From assembly GCF_015471405.1 (NCBI RefSeq), contig NZ_BLVZ01000003.1:1-64000 (forward strand): a stretch of 64,000 bases of DNA, in the 5' to 3' direction. The notes under the pieces were generated by a model. The model ran no database searches and was not told the DNA's origin. It saw nothing but the letters and a program-made list of their open reading frames with translations. A program made the position numbers and the translations under genes. Below, one piece after another: positions 45,816 to 55,900 of this stretch; within the stretch, counting starts at the first letter, position 1, and the number at the start of each line of letters is the position of its first letter. This stretch comes from Pseudomonas cichorii. Its GTDB lineage: Bacteria > Pseudomonadota > Gammaproteobacteria > Pseudomonadales > Pseudomonadaceae.

Positions 45816-46894
45816 GTACGCCTTTGAAAGTCCTGATCGTCGGGGCCAAATTCGGCGAGCTGTACCTCAACAGCTTTCTGGACGAGCAACCCGGCCTGCA
45901 ACTGGCTGGCCTGCTGGCCAATGGCAGCCCGCGTTCCCGAGCGCTGGCCAATGCCTTCGGCATCCCGCTGTACACCGACATCGAGCAATTGCCAGGCGAC
46001 CTGGACATTGCCTGTGTCGTGGTCCGCTCGGCCATCGTTGGCGGTGTCGGCGGGCAGCTCACGGAAAAGCTGCTGCGCCGTGGCCTGCATGTCATTCAGG
46101 AACACCCGGTTCACCCGGATGAAATCGCCCGTCATCAGCAACTGGCCGCGCAGTCGGGGCTGCATTACATTGTCAACAGCTTCTACCCGCATACCGAAGC
46201 CGGTCGTTGCTGGACCGGTGCGGCGCAACGTGTCAGCCAATTGCTGGATGGCCAGAAACCACAACTGGCGCAACTGACCACCAGTCGCCAGTTGCTCTAT
46301 TCGAGCCTGGACCTGCTGTTGCAAGCCTTGGGCTGCGAGCTGGCAGCCCAGGCCAGCGTGAGCCTGGTGGATCGCGACACGGATTTTCACACTCTGTCCC
46401 TCAATCTGCCGGGCAGTCGTGTGCTGCTGCGCCTGCAAAGCTGGATGGACCCTGACGATCCCGACCTGCACAGCCTGGTCATGCATCAGTTGAACCTGGC
46501 CTGGAGCAGCGGATACCTGTCGCTGGACGCCAGTTACGGCCCGGTCAACTGGACGCCCGCGCTGCATGCCGATACCCACAACGACGATCGGCAGACGCTC
46601 TACGCCAGCACCGCCAACTATCTTGAACGAGCCACGGCATTACCCCTGCACCCGGCAGCCAGCCACTGGCGCAGCGCCCATGAAATCGAAGGACCTGCCG
46701 GCGTCACCTGGCTGTTGCAACACCTGAAAGCCTGTATTCAGGGCGAACCTGTCGCTGCAAGCCTGAGCGGCGACTACCAACTCGCCCTGGCCCGGCTCTG
46801 GCAGGAAACCCTGCGCTGCGCAGGGCCTGCCGAGCAGCGTTCGGCCACGCCGCCGCGCATCATCGATGCCGACCAACTGCGAGCGGAGGTCTGA
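45812..46894 (+). CDS. ybtU: Thiazolinyl imide reductase
   Basis: The 360-residue reductase (Irp3/YbtU/PchG family) uses NADPH to reduce one thiazoline ring of the growing siderophore to thiazolidine. The N-terminal Rossmann segment is VLIVGAKFGELYLN (about 7-20). The family's conserved QEHPVH (about 95-100) and NSFYPH (about 122-127) follow. It acts on the chain still bound to the synthetase. It overlaps irp1 by 4 bases (ATGA), which fits tight coupling to the assembly line. The next gene begins 5 bases after its stop codon. Confidence 0.9.
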   Translation: MSTPLKVLIVGAKFGELYLNSFLDEQPGLQLAGLLANGSPRSRALANAFGIPLYTDIEQLPGDLDIACVVVRSAIVGGVGGQLTEKLLRRGLHVIQEHPVHPDEIARHQQLAAQSGLHYIVNSFYPHTEAGRCWTGAAQRVSQLLDGQKPQLAQLTTSRQLLYSSLDLLLQALGCELAAQASVSLVDRDTDFHTLSLNLPGSRVLLRLQSWMDPDDPDLHSLVMHQLNLAWSSGYLSLDASYGPVNWTPALHADTHNDDRQTLYASTANYLERATALPLHPAASHWRSAHEIEGPAGVTWLLQHLKACIQGEPVAASLSGDYQLALARLWQETLRCAGPAEQRSATPPRIIDADQLRAEV

Positions 46895-46898
46895 GTCC

Positions 46899-47663
46899 AT
46901 GGGCATGCTGCGACCTTATCTTCAGGCCGACCACTGCGACACCCATGTGCTGCTCTGCCCGTTCGCCGGTGCCAGCGGCGGTGCATTCCAGAGCTGGCGG
47001 GGCCTGGACGAACTGGGGCTGGACCTTTCGCTGGCAATCTATCCGGGACGCGACCAGCGCATGCACGAACCTTGCGTGCGTCAGGTCCAGCCACTGGCCG
47101 AAAGCCTTGCCGCCGAAATTCAGGCGCTGACCAACCCCCAGCGCCAGAAGCTGATCCTGGCCGGGCACAGCATGGGCGCTCAGGTGGCGTTCGAGACCTG
47201 CCTGCTACTGGAAAAGGCCGGTAAACCGCCCGCCGGGCTGGTGTTATCTGCCTGCCATGCGCCGCATCTGAGTGGCAGGCGCCTGCTCAGCCATCTGGAT
47301 GACCAGCGCTTTATCGAGCAACTGGTCGCCATTGGTGGTTGCAGCGAGGCGCTGTTGAAAGACCGCGACCTGCTGATGCTGTTCATGCCGTTGCTGCGCG
47401 CCGACTTCCAGGCCACCGAAAGCTACCACCGCCTGCTTGATCCGCAGCGCCAGCAACTGCACACCCCGACCCTGCTGCTGCACGGCAGTCACGACCCCGA
47501 GGCCGATGCCGAGGAAGTCGCGGCCTGGAGCCAATGGCTGAGTGGCGATCACCAGCAACACGTCATGGCAGGCGATCACTTTTACCTGACTCAGCGTCCC
47601 AGGGCCTTTGCGGCCCGTGTTCTCGGTTTCATCGAGAACAGCATCAGCCCTTTCCATCATTAA
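46899..47663 (+). CDS. ybtT: Type II thioesterase (YbtT-like)
   Basis: The roughly 254-residue alpha/beta hydrolase removes wrong or stalled groups from the carrier domains. The nucleophile is in GHSMGAQ (about residue 92), with Asp in GSHDPEAD and His in GDHFYL. The N-terminal HVLLCPFAGASGG is the usual type II thioesterase opening. I chose ATG 46899 because GGAGGT lies 8 bases upstream; the frame is open 33 bases earlier inside ybtU. ATG 46905 is also possible. It lies between the reductase and the salicyl-AMP ligase, as in Yersinia (U-T-E order). Confidence 0.9.
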   Translation: MGMLRPYLQADHCDTHVLLCPFAGASGGAFQSWRGLDELGLDLSLAIYPGRDQRMHEPCVRQVQPLAESLAAEIQALTNPQRQKLILAGHSMGAQVAFETCLLLEKAGKPPAGLVLSACHAPHLSGRRLLSHLDDQRFIEQLVAIGGCSEALLKDRDLLMLFMPLLRADFQATESYHRLLDPQRQQLHTPTLLLHGSHDPEADAEEVAAWSQWLSGDHQQHVMAGDHFYLTQRPRAFAARVLGFIENSISPFHH

Positions 47664-47675
47664 CGGGAGCCGGAC

Positions 47676-49247
47676 ATGAACACACAACACACCTTGCCCA
47701 ATGACCCGCTACAACCTTACCTCGACCTGACGCTACCCCAGCGTCTGCAACACTGGGCTCAGGCCAAGGGTTCACGCACCGCTCTGGTATCGGGCGAGCT
47801 GCGCATGAGCTACACGCAGCTCAATCAACGAGTAGAACGCCTGGCAGGCGGGCTGGCAGCACTCGGCATCGTGGCCGGTGACCGGGTGATGCTGCAACTG
47901 CCCAACAGCATTGCCTTTGTCAGCGCCTTTTTCGCCGTGATGCGCATCGGCGCGCTGCCGGTCCTGACCATGCCCACACAACGCGCCCAGGATATCGAAG
48001 CGCTGTGCCAACTGGCCGAACCGGTGGCCTACCTGATTCCCGACCGTATCCGTGACTTCGACTACCGGGAAATGGCGGCAGGCATCGTCGAGCGTCAGCA
48101 CTCGTTGCGCCATGTGATTGTCGATGGAGAACCGGGAGCCTTCACGGCACTGTCATCCCTGGATGCGCCCTGCCCGGCATGGCCGGTCATCAATCCACTC
48201 GATACGGCTTTGCTGCTGCTTTCCGGCGGTACTACCGGAACACCCAAGCTGATTCCTCGCAGCCACGCGGCCTACGCCTATAACTTTTCCCTCTCGGCCA
48301 AGCTATGCGAAATCGACAGCAGCAGCGTGTACCTCGCGGTTCTGCCGACCGCCCATAACTTCACCCTGGCCTGTCCGGGAATATTGGGCAGCCTGGCGGC
48401 GGGAGCGACGGTCATTCTGGGCGAAAGCGCCAGTTGCGATCAGGCGATGCCGTTGATCGAGCGCGAGCGTGTCACCCATGTGGCGCTGGTGCCGCCACTG
48501 GCACAGCTTTGGGCACAAGGCCGGGAATGGGAAGACAGCGACCTGTCGAGCCTGAAGCTGTTGCAGGTCGGCGGCTCGCGACTCGATCCGGTTCTGGCGC
48601 AACAGCTGCTGGATTCTCTCGGCTGTCGCCTGCAGCAGGTGTTCGGCATGGCCGAAGGCTTGCTGTGTTACACCCGGCCCTCGGACTCGCTGGATGTGGT
48701 GATCAACACTCAAGGCCGTCCATTGTCGCCATTCGATGAAGTGCGGCTGGTGGATGCCGATCTGCAGGACGTCGCACCGGGCCAGACCGGCGAACTGCTG
48801 ACCCGTGGCCCTTACACCATTGCCGGTTATTACCGGGCCGAGGCCCACAACGCCGTCAGCTTTACCCCGGATGGCTTTTACCGCAGTGGCGACCTGGCGC
48901 GCTGGACACCCGAAGGCAACATCATCGTCGAAGGCCGGATCAAGGAGCAGATCCAGCGCAGTGGGGAAAAGATCTCTGCCGCACTGATCGAATCCCACCT
49001 CAATACCCTGCCCGAAGTCGAAGCGGCGGTTGTGGTTGCCGTGCCGGACACGCTGCTGGGCGAGCGCATCTGCGCCTTCATTCTTGGAGAGCAACCTGCG
49101 GGCGCAGCTCAACAGGTGCGTGACCAGTTGCGCGAATGCGGGTTGGGCGAAGACAAACTGCCCGATCAGTTCGAGTGGGTCGCGGCCTGGCCATTGACCG
49201 CCGTGGGCAAGATAGACAAACGCCAACTCGCCGTCATGGCTCAGTGA
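47676..49247 (+). CDS. ybtE: Salicyl-AMP ligase (YbtE/PchD-like)
   Basis: The 523-residue stand-alone adenylation enzyme activates salicylate with ATP and loads it on the aryl carrier of HMWP2. Motifs are SGGTTGTPKLIPRSH (about 185-199), YRSGDLARW and GKIDKRQL. At the positions that separate salicylate from 2,3-dihydroxybenzoate in the DhbE structure (Ser240 and Val337), this protein has Cys (in HNFTLACPG) and Leu (in MAEGLLCYT), as recalled for YbtE and PchD. This supports salicylate. It is 12 bases after ybtT and 14 before pchB. Confidence 0.92.
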   Translation: MNTQHTLPNDPLQPYLDLTLPQRLQHWAQAKGSRTALVSGELRMSYTQLNQRVERLAGGLAALGIVAGDRVMLQLPNSIAFVSAFFAVMRIGALPVLTMPTQRAQDIEALCQLAEPVAYLIPDRIRDFDYREMAAGIVERQHSLRHVIVDGEPGAFTALSSLDAPCPAWPVINPLDTALLLLSGGTTGTPKLIPRSHAAYAYNFSLSAKLCEIDSSSVYLAVLPTAHNFTLACPGILGSLAAGATVILGESASCDQAMPLIERERVTHVALVPPLAQLWAQGREWEDSDLSSLKLLQVGGSRLDPVLAQQLLDSLGCRLQQVFGMAEGLLCYTRPSDSLDVVINTQGRPLSPFDEVRLVDADLQDVAPGQTGELLTRGPYTIAGYYRAEAHNAVSFTPDGFYRSGDLARWTPEGNIIVEGRIKEQIQRSGEKISAALIESHLNTLPEVEAAVVVAVPDTLLGERICAFILGEQPAGAAQQVRDQLRECGLGEDKLPDQFEWVAAWPLTAVGKIDKRQLAVMAQ

Positions 49248-49261
49248 ATCCGGAGTTTTCC

Positions 49262-49585
49262 ATGAGTGCCATCAAGTCCGCGCCTGACTGCCAGAACCTG
49301 GGCGACATACGCCAAGGCATCGACAGCATTGATCAGCAGATCGTCAGTCTGCTTGCCCGACGCTTGACCTATGTAAAGGCCGCTACCCGTTTCAAGGCCA
49401 ACGAACACAGCATTCCCGCCCCGGAGCGGGTCGTGGCCATGCTCGAAGAGCGGCGCCAATGGGCCGCCGAGGCGGGGCTGCCTGTGGATCAGACCGAGGA
49501 TTTCTTCAAGGACCTGATTCACTGGTTCATCAATCAGCAGATCAATCACTGGCGCACCCTGCATCCGGAGGCTTGTGAACAATGA
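49262..49585 (+). CDS. pchB: Isochorismate pyruvate lyase
   Basis: The 107-residue all-helical enzyme of the AroQ chorismate mutase fold splits isochorismate to salicylate and pyruvate. It lines up closely with P. aeruginosa PchB. The first Arg is in DIRQGID, the second in LARRL, the loop Lys in RFKANE and the C-terminal Gln in NQQINHW, matching the known active-site set. ATG 49262 gives MSAIKS. The stop codon overlaps pchA by 4 bases. Yersinia instead uses one fused enzyme, YbtS, so the salicylate module here is of the pyochelin kind. Confidence 0.92.
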   Translation: MSAIKSAPDCQNLGDIRQGIDSIDQQIVSLLARRLTYVKAATRFKANEHSIPAPERVVAMLEERRQWAAEAGLPVDQTEDFFKDLIHWFINQQINHWRTLHPEACEQ

Positions 49586-50970
49586 ACCCACTCCCATCGT
49601 TCGACGGGCTGCTGAAATGCCTGGACGAAGCCCGGCAGCGGGTCAGCCCGAAACGGCCTTTTGTGCTGGCGTCATTCTCGACGCCATCGCCGGAGGTCGA
49701 GCCACTGACGCTGTTCAGCGCCAACCGGGAACATCTGCAACCGGCCAGCCTGTGGCACGTCAAGGCTCAGGCGCAATATCGCCTGGGGCTGGGCCTTGCT
49801 CATGAGTTCAATGCCCGCAGCACCGACAGTTGGCAACTGCTTGAAGATCGCTGGCAAAGCCTGGCAGCCGACGCCGTCGTCCATGGCCCGCATCGTCCGG
49901 CGCTGTTCGGTGGTTTCGCCTTCGACAGGCACCATCACAGAACCCGGTTATGGCGTGATTTTCCCGATGCTGCGCTGACCCTGCCGCGCTTCGAGCTGCA
50001 TGAGAACGAGGGCCAGACACGCCTGATCGTCAATGTGCTGGTGGCGCAAGGCACCGTCTGTGAGCAACTGGCCGACAGCCTTGTCAACGAGTGGGCGACC
50101 GTTCTCGCCAGACCGGTACCCGTCAAGGCTGCGCCCGTCGACAACTATGTGCGCCTGTCCATGGCGCACTTGTGGAAGCAGGATGTAAGTAATGCTGTGA
50201 GCTGGATCCAGCGCAGCGACCTGGAAAAGGTCGTGCTGGCCCGTTCGCAAAACGTACCGGCTGCGCAGCCCTTGCATCAGGTCATGCAACGTCTGCTGCA
50301 CAAACAACCCAATGCCTATCTGTTTGCATTCGCTCGGCAGGACAGTTGCTTTGTCGGCGCTTCACCTGAATGCCTGCTTACCGTACAAGGCAAGGCGTTT
50401 CGGACCATGGCCCTGGCGGGCACAGCACCACGCGGCCAGAACAGCGCTGACGATGCGCGGCTGGGAGAGCAATTGCTCGCCAGCCGCAAGGACAACGCCG
50501 AGCATGCAATGGTGGTCGCCAGCCTCAGGGAGTGCCTGAGCCAGCACTGCCTGGAACTGGATATCGCTCGCCAGCCACGGCTGCATAAACTGCCGCATAT
50601 CCAGCACTTGCTGACGCCGGTCCAGGGCACACTCGCGCCAAACGCCCGCTTGCTGGCAATGGTCGAAAGCCTGCACCCGACCCCGGCGGTAGGCGGTTTG
50701 CCGCGTAATCAGGCACTGGACTACATACGCAATCACGAGCATCTGGATCGTGGCTGGTACGCCGGGCCGGTAGGCTGGCTGGATGATCGCGGTAGCGGCG
50801 AATTTGCCGTCGCCCTGCGCTCTGCCCTGCTGGACGGCAACAGAGCGACCCTGTTTGCAGGGTGCGGGCTGGTCAGTGAATCTGAGCCGGAGAGCGAATA
50901 TCGGGAGAGTGATCTGAAGATGCAGACCATGCGCGAGGCGTTGTCAGGAGGCATGATGGGGATTGGATAA
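49582..50970 (+). CDS. pchA: Salicylate biosynthesis isochorismate synthase
   Basis: The 462-residue MST-family enzyme converts chorismate to isochorismate. The chorismate-binding domain (about 200-455) shows DLEKVVLAR, GASPECLL, LAGTAPRG, HPTPAVGG and the C-terminal Mg-site segment ESEYRESDLKMQ. The N-terminal half is the divergent part typical of PchA. It overlaps pchB by 4 bases, and the two together supply salicylate to YbtE. It is the last gene of the siderophore run, and a REP-type palindrome follows directly. Confidence 0.92.
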   Translation: MNPLPSFDGLLKCLDEARQRVSPKRPFVLASFSTPSPEVEPLTLFSANREHLQPASLWHVKAQAQYRLGLGLAHEFNARSTDSWQLLEDRWQSLAADAVVHGPHRPALFGGFAFDRHHHRTRLWRDFPDAALTLPRFELHENEGQTRLIVNVLVAQGTVCEQLADSLVNEWATVLARPVPVKAAPVDNYVRLSMAHLWKQDVSNAVSWIQRSDLEKVVLARSQNVPAAQPLHQVMQRLLHKQPNAYLFAFARQDSCFVGASPECLLTVQGKAFRTMALAGTAPRGQNSADDARLGEQLLASRKDNAEHAMVVASLRECLSQHCLELDIARQPRLHKLPHIQHLLTPVQGTLAPNARLLAMVESLHPTPAVGGLPRNQALDYIRNHEHLDRGWYAGPVGWLDDRGSGEFAVALRSALLDGNRATLFAGCGLVSESEPESEYRESDLKMQTMREALSGGMMGIG

Positions 50971-50972
50971 CG

Positions 50973-51027
50973 CCGTCGCGGGCAAGCCCCCTCCCACAAT
51001 CCCGTGGGAGGGGGCTTGCCCGCGACA
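50973..51027. repeat. REP palindrome of a second family
   Basis: The arms GTCGCGGGCAAGCCCCCTCC (50976-50995) and its near-perfect inverse (51003-51024) form a long hairpin around a short loop. This GGGAGGGGGCTTGCCCGCGA type is a common REP family in Pseudomonas and differs from the copies at 1783 and 9481. It lies between convergent pchA and the regulator gene and probably ends both transcripts. Confidence 0.85.
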
Positions 51028-51039
51028 GATGGTTTGTCC

Positions 51040-51591
51040 TTACTTCGCCGCGCCCTGCAAGAAGAACTGCATCAACAATGCTGCCATACCGGAGCGCGCC
51101 ACCCGGCCGCGCCGTTCTGCATCCACCAGCCCGAACAGCTGGGAAGCGAAGATTTCCGTCAGTACCGGTGCGCCGATGTCGATCCGGAAAATACCCTCGC
51201 GCTGACCACGCAGGAAGAAGGCATCCAAAGCATCCGAATACGGCATCCAGCGGGTGCCGCCACAGCGTTCGTCCATGGAATCCGGGCGCCATTGAAAGCA
51301 CAGGAACACCAGCACTTCACGATGGGTCAGGTGCCCTTCGATCAGACGGCTCAATGCATCCAGCGGTGCAGCGTGCTCCAGGTCCGAGGCTTCAATGACC
51401 TGGTTCATCAGCGACGAGCCATGGTTGAGCAACATTTCGATGAGGTTGCTGCGGGTCCCGCAAAAGCGATTGAGGGTAGCCTTGCTCACGCCGGCAGCCT
51501 CGGCGATGTCCTTGAACGTGCCTGCCGGATGTTCGACAAGCGCGATAGCCAGAGCTTTCAGGAGTTTTTCATCAGCAGCGGGTAAATCCAT
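51040..51591 (-). CDS. nfxB: TetR-like regulator of efflux, NfxB homologue
   Basis: The product of about 183 residues has an N-terminal HTH (GTFKDIAEAAGVSKATLNRF). It is similar along its length to P. aeruginosa NfxB as I recall it, for example the shared DLEHAAPLDALSRLIEGHLTHRE-type stretch (about 72-95) and FFLRGQREGIFRIDI. NfxB represses mexCD-oprJ. ATG 51591 matches the NfxB N-terminus best; GTG 51606 is an in-frame alternative. It is divergent from the mexC-like gene, and the 178-base gap has an 18-bp perfect palindrome. Confidence 0.82.
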   Translation of the reverse strand: MDLPAADEKLLKALAIALVEHPAGTFKDIAEAAGVSKATLNRFCGTRSNLIEMLLNHGSSLMNQVIEASDLEHAAPLDALSRLIEGHLTHREVLVFLCFQWRPDSMDERCGGTRWMPYSDALDAFFLRGQREGIFRIDIGAPVLTEIFASQLFGLVDAERRGRVARSGMAALLMQFFLQGAAK

Positions 51592-51689
51592 TGGGTGGTC
51601 TTTCACTCGTCAAAATGGCATGGCGGGCATTGTGCAGAAAAAGCCCATTTCCTCAAAGAACATTAACAATTGCTCACAAAAGATTCATA

Positions 51690-51707
51690 TGAGTCAATAT
51701 TGACTCA
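51690..51707. promoter_or_regulatory. 18-bp perfect palindrome, candidate NfxB operator
   Basis: TGAGTCAATATTGACTCA is fully self-complementary and lies between the nfxB-like and mexC-like genes, 63 bases before the pump start. A partial related half (CAATTGCTCA at 51667-51676) lies just upstream. Repression of both divergent promoters by the NfxB-like protein is likely. Confidence 0.65.
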
Positions 51708-51769
51708 CCTTAGTACAAAACAGATCATTCGCAACTTTAGCGACTAATGGGCGTTGCCCGGGTGAAAGC

Positions 51770-52930
51770 ATGAGTACGTTGCGCGAATGGCGTGTTATTC
51801 CGGTTGTGACGCTGCTGGCCGCATTGGGCCTGGCAGGTTGTGATCAAAAAGCCCAACAGGGCTGGGGAGCGTCAGGCGCACCACGGGAGGTCGAGTCTGT
51901 TGCCGTCAAGACCGAGGCTTTCACCCTGATCAACGAACTGCCCGGCCGCATCGAGCCGGTTAGAGTCGCCCAGGTGCGCGCCCGGGTCGCGGGTATCGTG
52001 CTCAGTCGCAACTTCGTGGAAGGAGCCGATGTAAAGGCTGGCGACATCTTGTTCCAGATCGACCCTGCTCCGTTCAAGGCCGCCCTTTCCAAGGCCCAGG
52101 GTGATCTGGCCCGCACCGAGGCCACGCTGTTCGAGACCCAGGCCACCGTCAAACGCTATGAACCCCTGGTGAAAATCGAAGCAGTCAGCCAGCAGGACTA
52201 CGACACCGCCAGGGCCGCACTGCAAAACGCCATTGCCGCAAAACGCTCGGCCCAGGCCGATGTCGAGACAGCAAGGCTGGACCTGGGTTATGCCACGGTC
52301 AAGGCGCCGATCTCCGGGCGTATCGGTCGTGCCACCGTCACCGAAGGTGCGCTGGTCGGCCAGGGCGAAACCACACTGATGGCGACCATCCAGCAACTGG
52401 ACCCGGTGTATGCCGACTTCACCCAGCCGGTGGCCGATGCATTGCGCATGCGTACCGCAATCCAGAACGGCAGCCTGCCCAAGGGCGGTGAAGATGCCCT
52501 TTCCCTGAGCGTCGAAGGTACCGATTACCAGAGCCGTGGCACGCTGCTGTTCACCGACATCGAGGTAGACCGCACCACCAGTCAGGTTTCCCTGCGCGCC
52601 CGCTTCGCCAACCCCGAAGGCATATTGTTGCCAGGCATGTATGTGCGGGTTCGCACGCCACAGAGCACAAGCGATAACGCGATCCTGATTCCTCAGCGTG
52701 CCATCAAGCGTTCCAGCGACGGCGCAGCCCAGGTGCTGGTCATCGGCAAGGATGGAACGGTGGAAGCCAGACCGGTGAAAACCGGAGCGATGCAGGACTC
52801 GCGCTGGCAGATCACCGAAGGGTTGAGCGCAGGCGAGCAGATCATCGTCGGCAACATGACCGGCCTCAATCCTGGTGACAAGGTAGTCCCCAAATCGCAA
52901 CCCGCTCAACAGCAGGCCAAGGCTCTGTAA
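51770..52930 (+). CDS. mexC: RND efflux periplasmic adaptor, MexC-like
   Basis: The 386-residue membrane fusion protein has a lipobox LAGC at about residues 21-24, so it is a lipoprotein on the inner membrane. The order is barrel-sandwich halves (RVAGIV, GADVKAGDILFQIDPAPF), an alpha-hairpin (about 100-165) and beta-barrel segments (APISGRIGRATVTEGALVG). Whole stretches match P. aeruginosa MexC from memory. It bridges the RND pump and an outer-membrane channel. It is followed 33 bases later by the pump gene. Confidence 0.88.
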   Translation: MSTLREWRVIPVVTLLAALGLAGCDQKAQQGWGASGAPREVESVAVKTEAFTLINELPGRIEPVRVAQVRARVAGIVLSRNFVEGADVKAGDILFQIDPAPFKAALSKAQGDLARTEATLFETQATVKRYEPLVKIEAVSQQDYDTARAALQNAIAAKRSAQADVETARLDLGYATVKAPISGRIGRATVTEGALVGQGETTLMATIQQLDPVYADFTQPVADALRMRTAIQNGSLPKGGEDALSLSVEGTDYQSRGTLLFTDIEVDRTTSQVSLRARFANPEGILLPGMYVRVRTPQSTSDNAILIPQRAIKRSSDGAAQVLVIGKDGTVEARPVKTGAMQDSRWQITEGLSAGEQIIVGNMTGLNPGDKVVPKSQPAQQQAKAL

Positions 52931-52963
52931 GGCCGACTTCAGCGCGATCAAGGATAACCTTCT

Positions 52964-55900
52964 ATGTCACTGTTCTTTATCAAGCGCCCCAACTTCGCGT
53001 GGGTCGTTGCCTTGTTCATCCTGCTGGCAGGCCTGATGGCGCTGCCGTCATTGCCGGTGGCGCAATACCCGGTCGTGGCTCCGCCGCAGATCACCGTGAC
53101 TGCCACCTACCCGGGCGCCTCCGCCAAGGTGCTGGTGGACTCGGTCACCAGCGTCATCGAGGACGAACTCAACGGCGCCAAGGGGATGCTGTATTACGAG
53201 TCGACCAGCAACTCAACCGGTTCTGCCGAAATCAATGTGACCTTCAATCCGGGCACCAACCCGGACATGGCACAGGTCGAAGTACAGAACCGCATCAAGA
53301 AAGCCGAAGCACGCCTGCCGCAACCTGTCCTGAGCCAGGGCCTGCAAGTGGAACAGGCCAGCTCCGGTTTCCTGATGATTTTCACCCTGAGTTACAAGGG
53401 TGATTCAACCAACAAGGACACCGTTGCCCTGGCTGACTATGCAGCGCGTAACGTCAACAATGAAATCAGCCGCGTGGCCGGTGTCGGCAAGTTGCAGTTC
53501 TTTGCCGCCGAAGCCGCCATGCGCGTATGGATCGACCCGCAGAAGCTGGTGGGTTTCGGGCTGTCCATCGATGACGTGAACACCGCAATTCAGGGCCAGA
53601 ACGTTCAGGTACCTGCCGGCAGCTTCGGCAGTACCCCCGGCTCGTCCCTGCAAGAGCTGACCGCGACGCTGGCGGTCAAGGGCACTCTGGATAATCCCGA
53701 GGAGTTCGGGCGCATCGTGTTGCGCGCCAATCAGGATGGCTCCACCGTGCATCTGTCCGATGTCGCACGCCTTGCCGTGGGCAGCCAGGATTACAACTTC
53801 GAGTCGCGCCTGAACGGCAAGCGTGCCGTAGCGGCTGCCATTCAGCTATCGCCGGGCGCCAACGCCATCGAGACGGTCAAGGCGGTCAAACAGCGCCTGA
53901 CCGAGCTGTCGGTGAATTTCCCGGACGATGTCGAGTTTTCCGTTCCCTATGACACCTCGCTGTTCGTGGGTGTGGCCATCGACAAGGTGATCTACACCCT
54001 GATCGAAGCCATGGTGCTGGTGTTCCTGGTGATGTTCCTGTTCCTGCAGAACATCCGCTACACCCTGATCCCGACCATTGTGGTGCCAGTCTGTCTGGCC
54101 GGTACGCTGGCGATCATGTACCTGCTGGGCTTCTCGGTGAACATGATGACCATGTTCGGCATGGTACTGGCCATCGGTATTCTGGTGGACGACGCCATTG
54201 TGGTGGTGGAGAACGTCGAGCGGATCATGGCCGAAGAAGGCCTGTCCCCGGCGGCCGCGACGGTCAAGGCGATGGGTCAGGTGTCAGGCGCGATTCTGGG
54301 CATCACCCTGGTGCTGGCTGCGGTGTTCCTGCCGCTGGCCTTCATGGGCGGTTCGGTGGGCGTGATCTACCAGCAGTTCTCGCTGTCGCTGGCGGTGTCG
54401 ATCCTGTTCTCGGGCTTCCTGGCCCTGACGTTCACACCCGCACTGTGTGCCACTCTGCTCAAGCCGATCCCGGCCGGGCATCACGAGAAGCGCGGTTTCT
54501 TCGGTGGCTTCAACCGTCTGTTCAACAAGCTGACCCACCGCTACGAGCGCCTGAGTTCAAGCATGCTCAAACGTGCGGGCCGTTACATGCTGCTGTATGT
54601 GGGCATCGTCGGTCTGCTGGGCTTTTTCTATCTGCGTCTGCCGGAATCCTTCGTGCCAGTTGAAGACCAGGGCTACCTGATCGTCGACGTGCAACTACCG
54701 CCCGGCGCGACCCGTGCGCGCACCGATGAAACTGCGCAACTGTTGGAAAAATACCTGATGTCCCGGGAGAGCAACGACGCGGTGACGATGCTGCTGGGCT
54801 TCAGCTTCTCCGGCATGGGCGAAAACGCCGGCCTGGCTTTCCCGACCCTGAAGGACTGGTCCGAACGCGGCAAGGGGCAGTCGGCCGCCGACGAAGCAGC
54901 AGCATTCAACCAGCATTTCGCCGGCCTGAGCGACGGTACGGTCATGGCCGTTACACCACCGCCAATCGAAGGCCTTGGCACGTCGGGCGGTTTTGCCCTG
55001 CGCCTGCAAGACCGTGCAGGTCTGGGCCGCGAAGCCCTATTGGCAGCACGTAATGAATTGCTGGGCAAGGCCAATGGCAACCCGAAAATCCTCTACGCCA
55101 TGATGGAAGGCCTGGCCGAAGCACCACAACTGCGTCTGAATATCGACCGGGAAAAAGCCCGCGCCCTGGGGGTGAGTTTCGAGTCGATCAACAATGCCCT
55201 GTCCACGGCATTTGGCTCCTCGGTCATCAGTGACTTTGCCAACGCCGGCAGACAGCAACGAGTCGTGGTTCAGGCCGATCAGGACTCGCGGATGACACCG
55301 GAAAGCGTTCTGAAACTCCATGTTCCCAACAGCAGCGGCACACTGGTTCCACTGGCTGCGTTCGTCACCACTCACTGGGAGGAAGGCCCGGTGCAGATCG
55401 CCCGCTACAATGGCTATCCGGCGTTCAAGATCTCGGGTGATGCCCCGCCGGGTGTCAGCACTGGCGAGGCGATGGCCGAGATCGAGCGGATTGTCTCCGA
55501 GTTGCCACCGGGCATTGGCTATGAGTGGACCGGCCTCTCCTATCAGGAGAAAGTAGCCAGCGGCCAGGCAACGGTGTTGTTCGCCCTGGCGTTGGTGGTG
55601 GTGTTCCTGTTGCTGGTTGCGCTTTATGAAAGCTGGGCGATCCCGCTGGTGGTGATGCTGATCGTACCGGTCGGCGCCTTGGGTGCAGTGCTGGCTGTAA
55701 CGGCGGTCGACATGCCTAACGATGTGTACTTCAAGGTTGGTCTGATCACCATCATCGGTCTGGCAGCGAAGAACGCGATTCTGATCGTCGAGTTCGCCAA
55801 GGAGCTGTGGGAACAGGGGCATTCCCTGCGCGATTCGGCTCTCCAGGCAGCACGCCTGCGCTTCCGCCCGATCGTCATGACCTCGCTGGCCTTTATCCTG

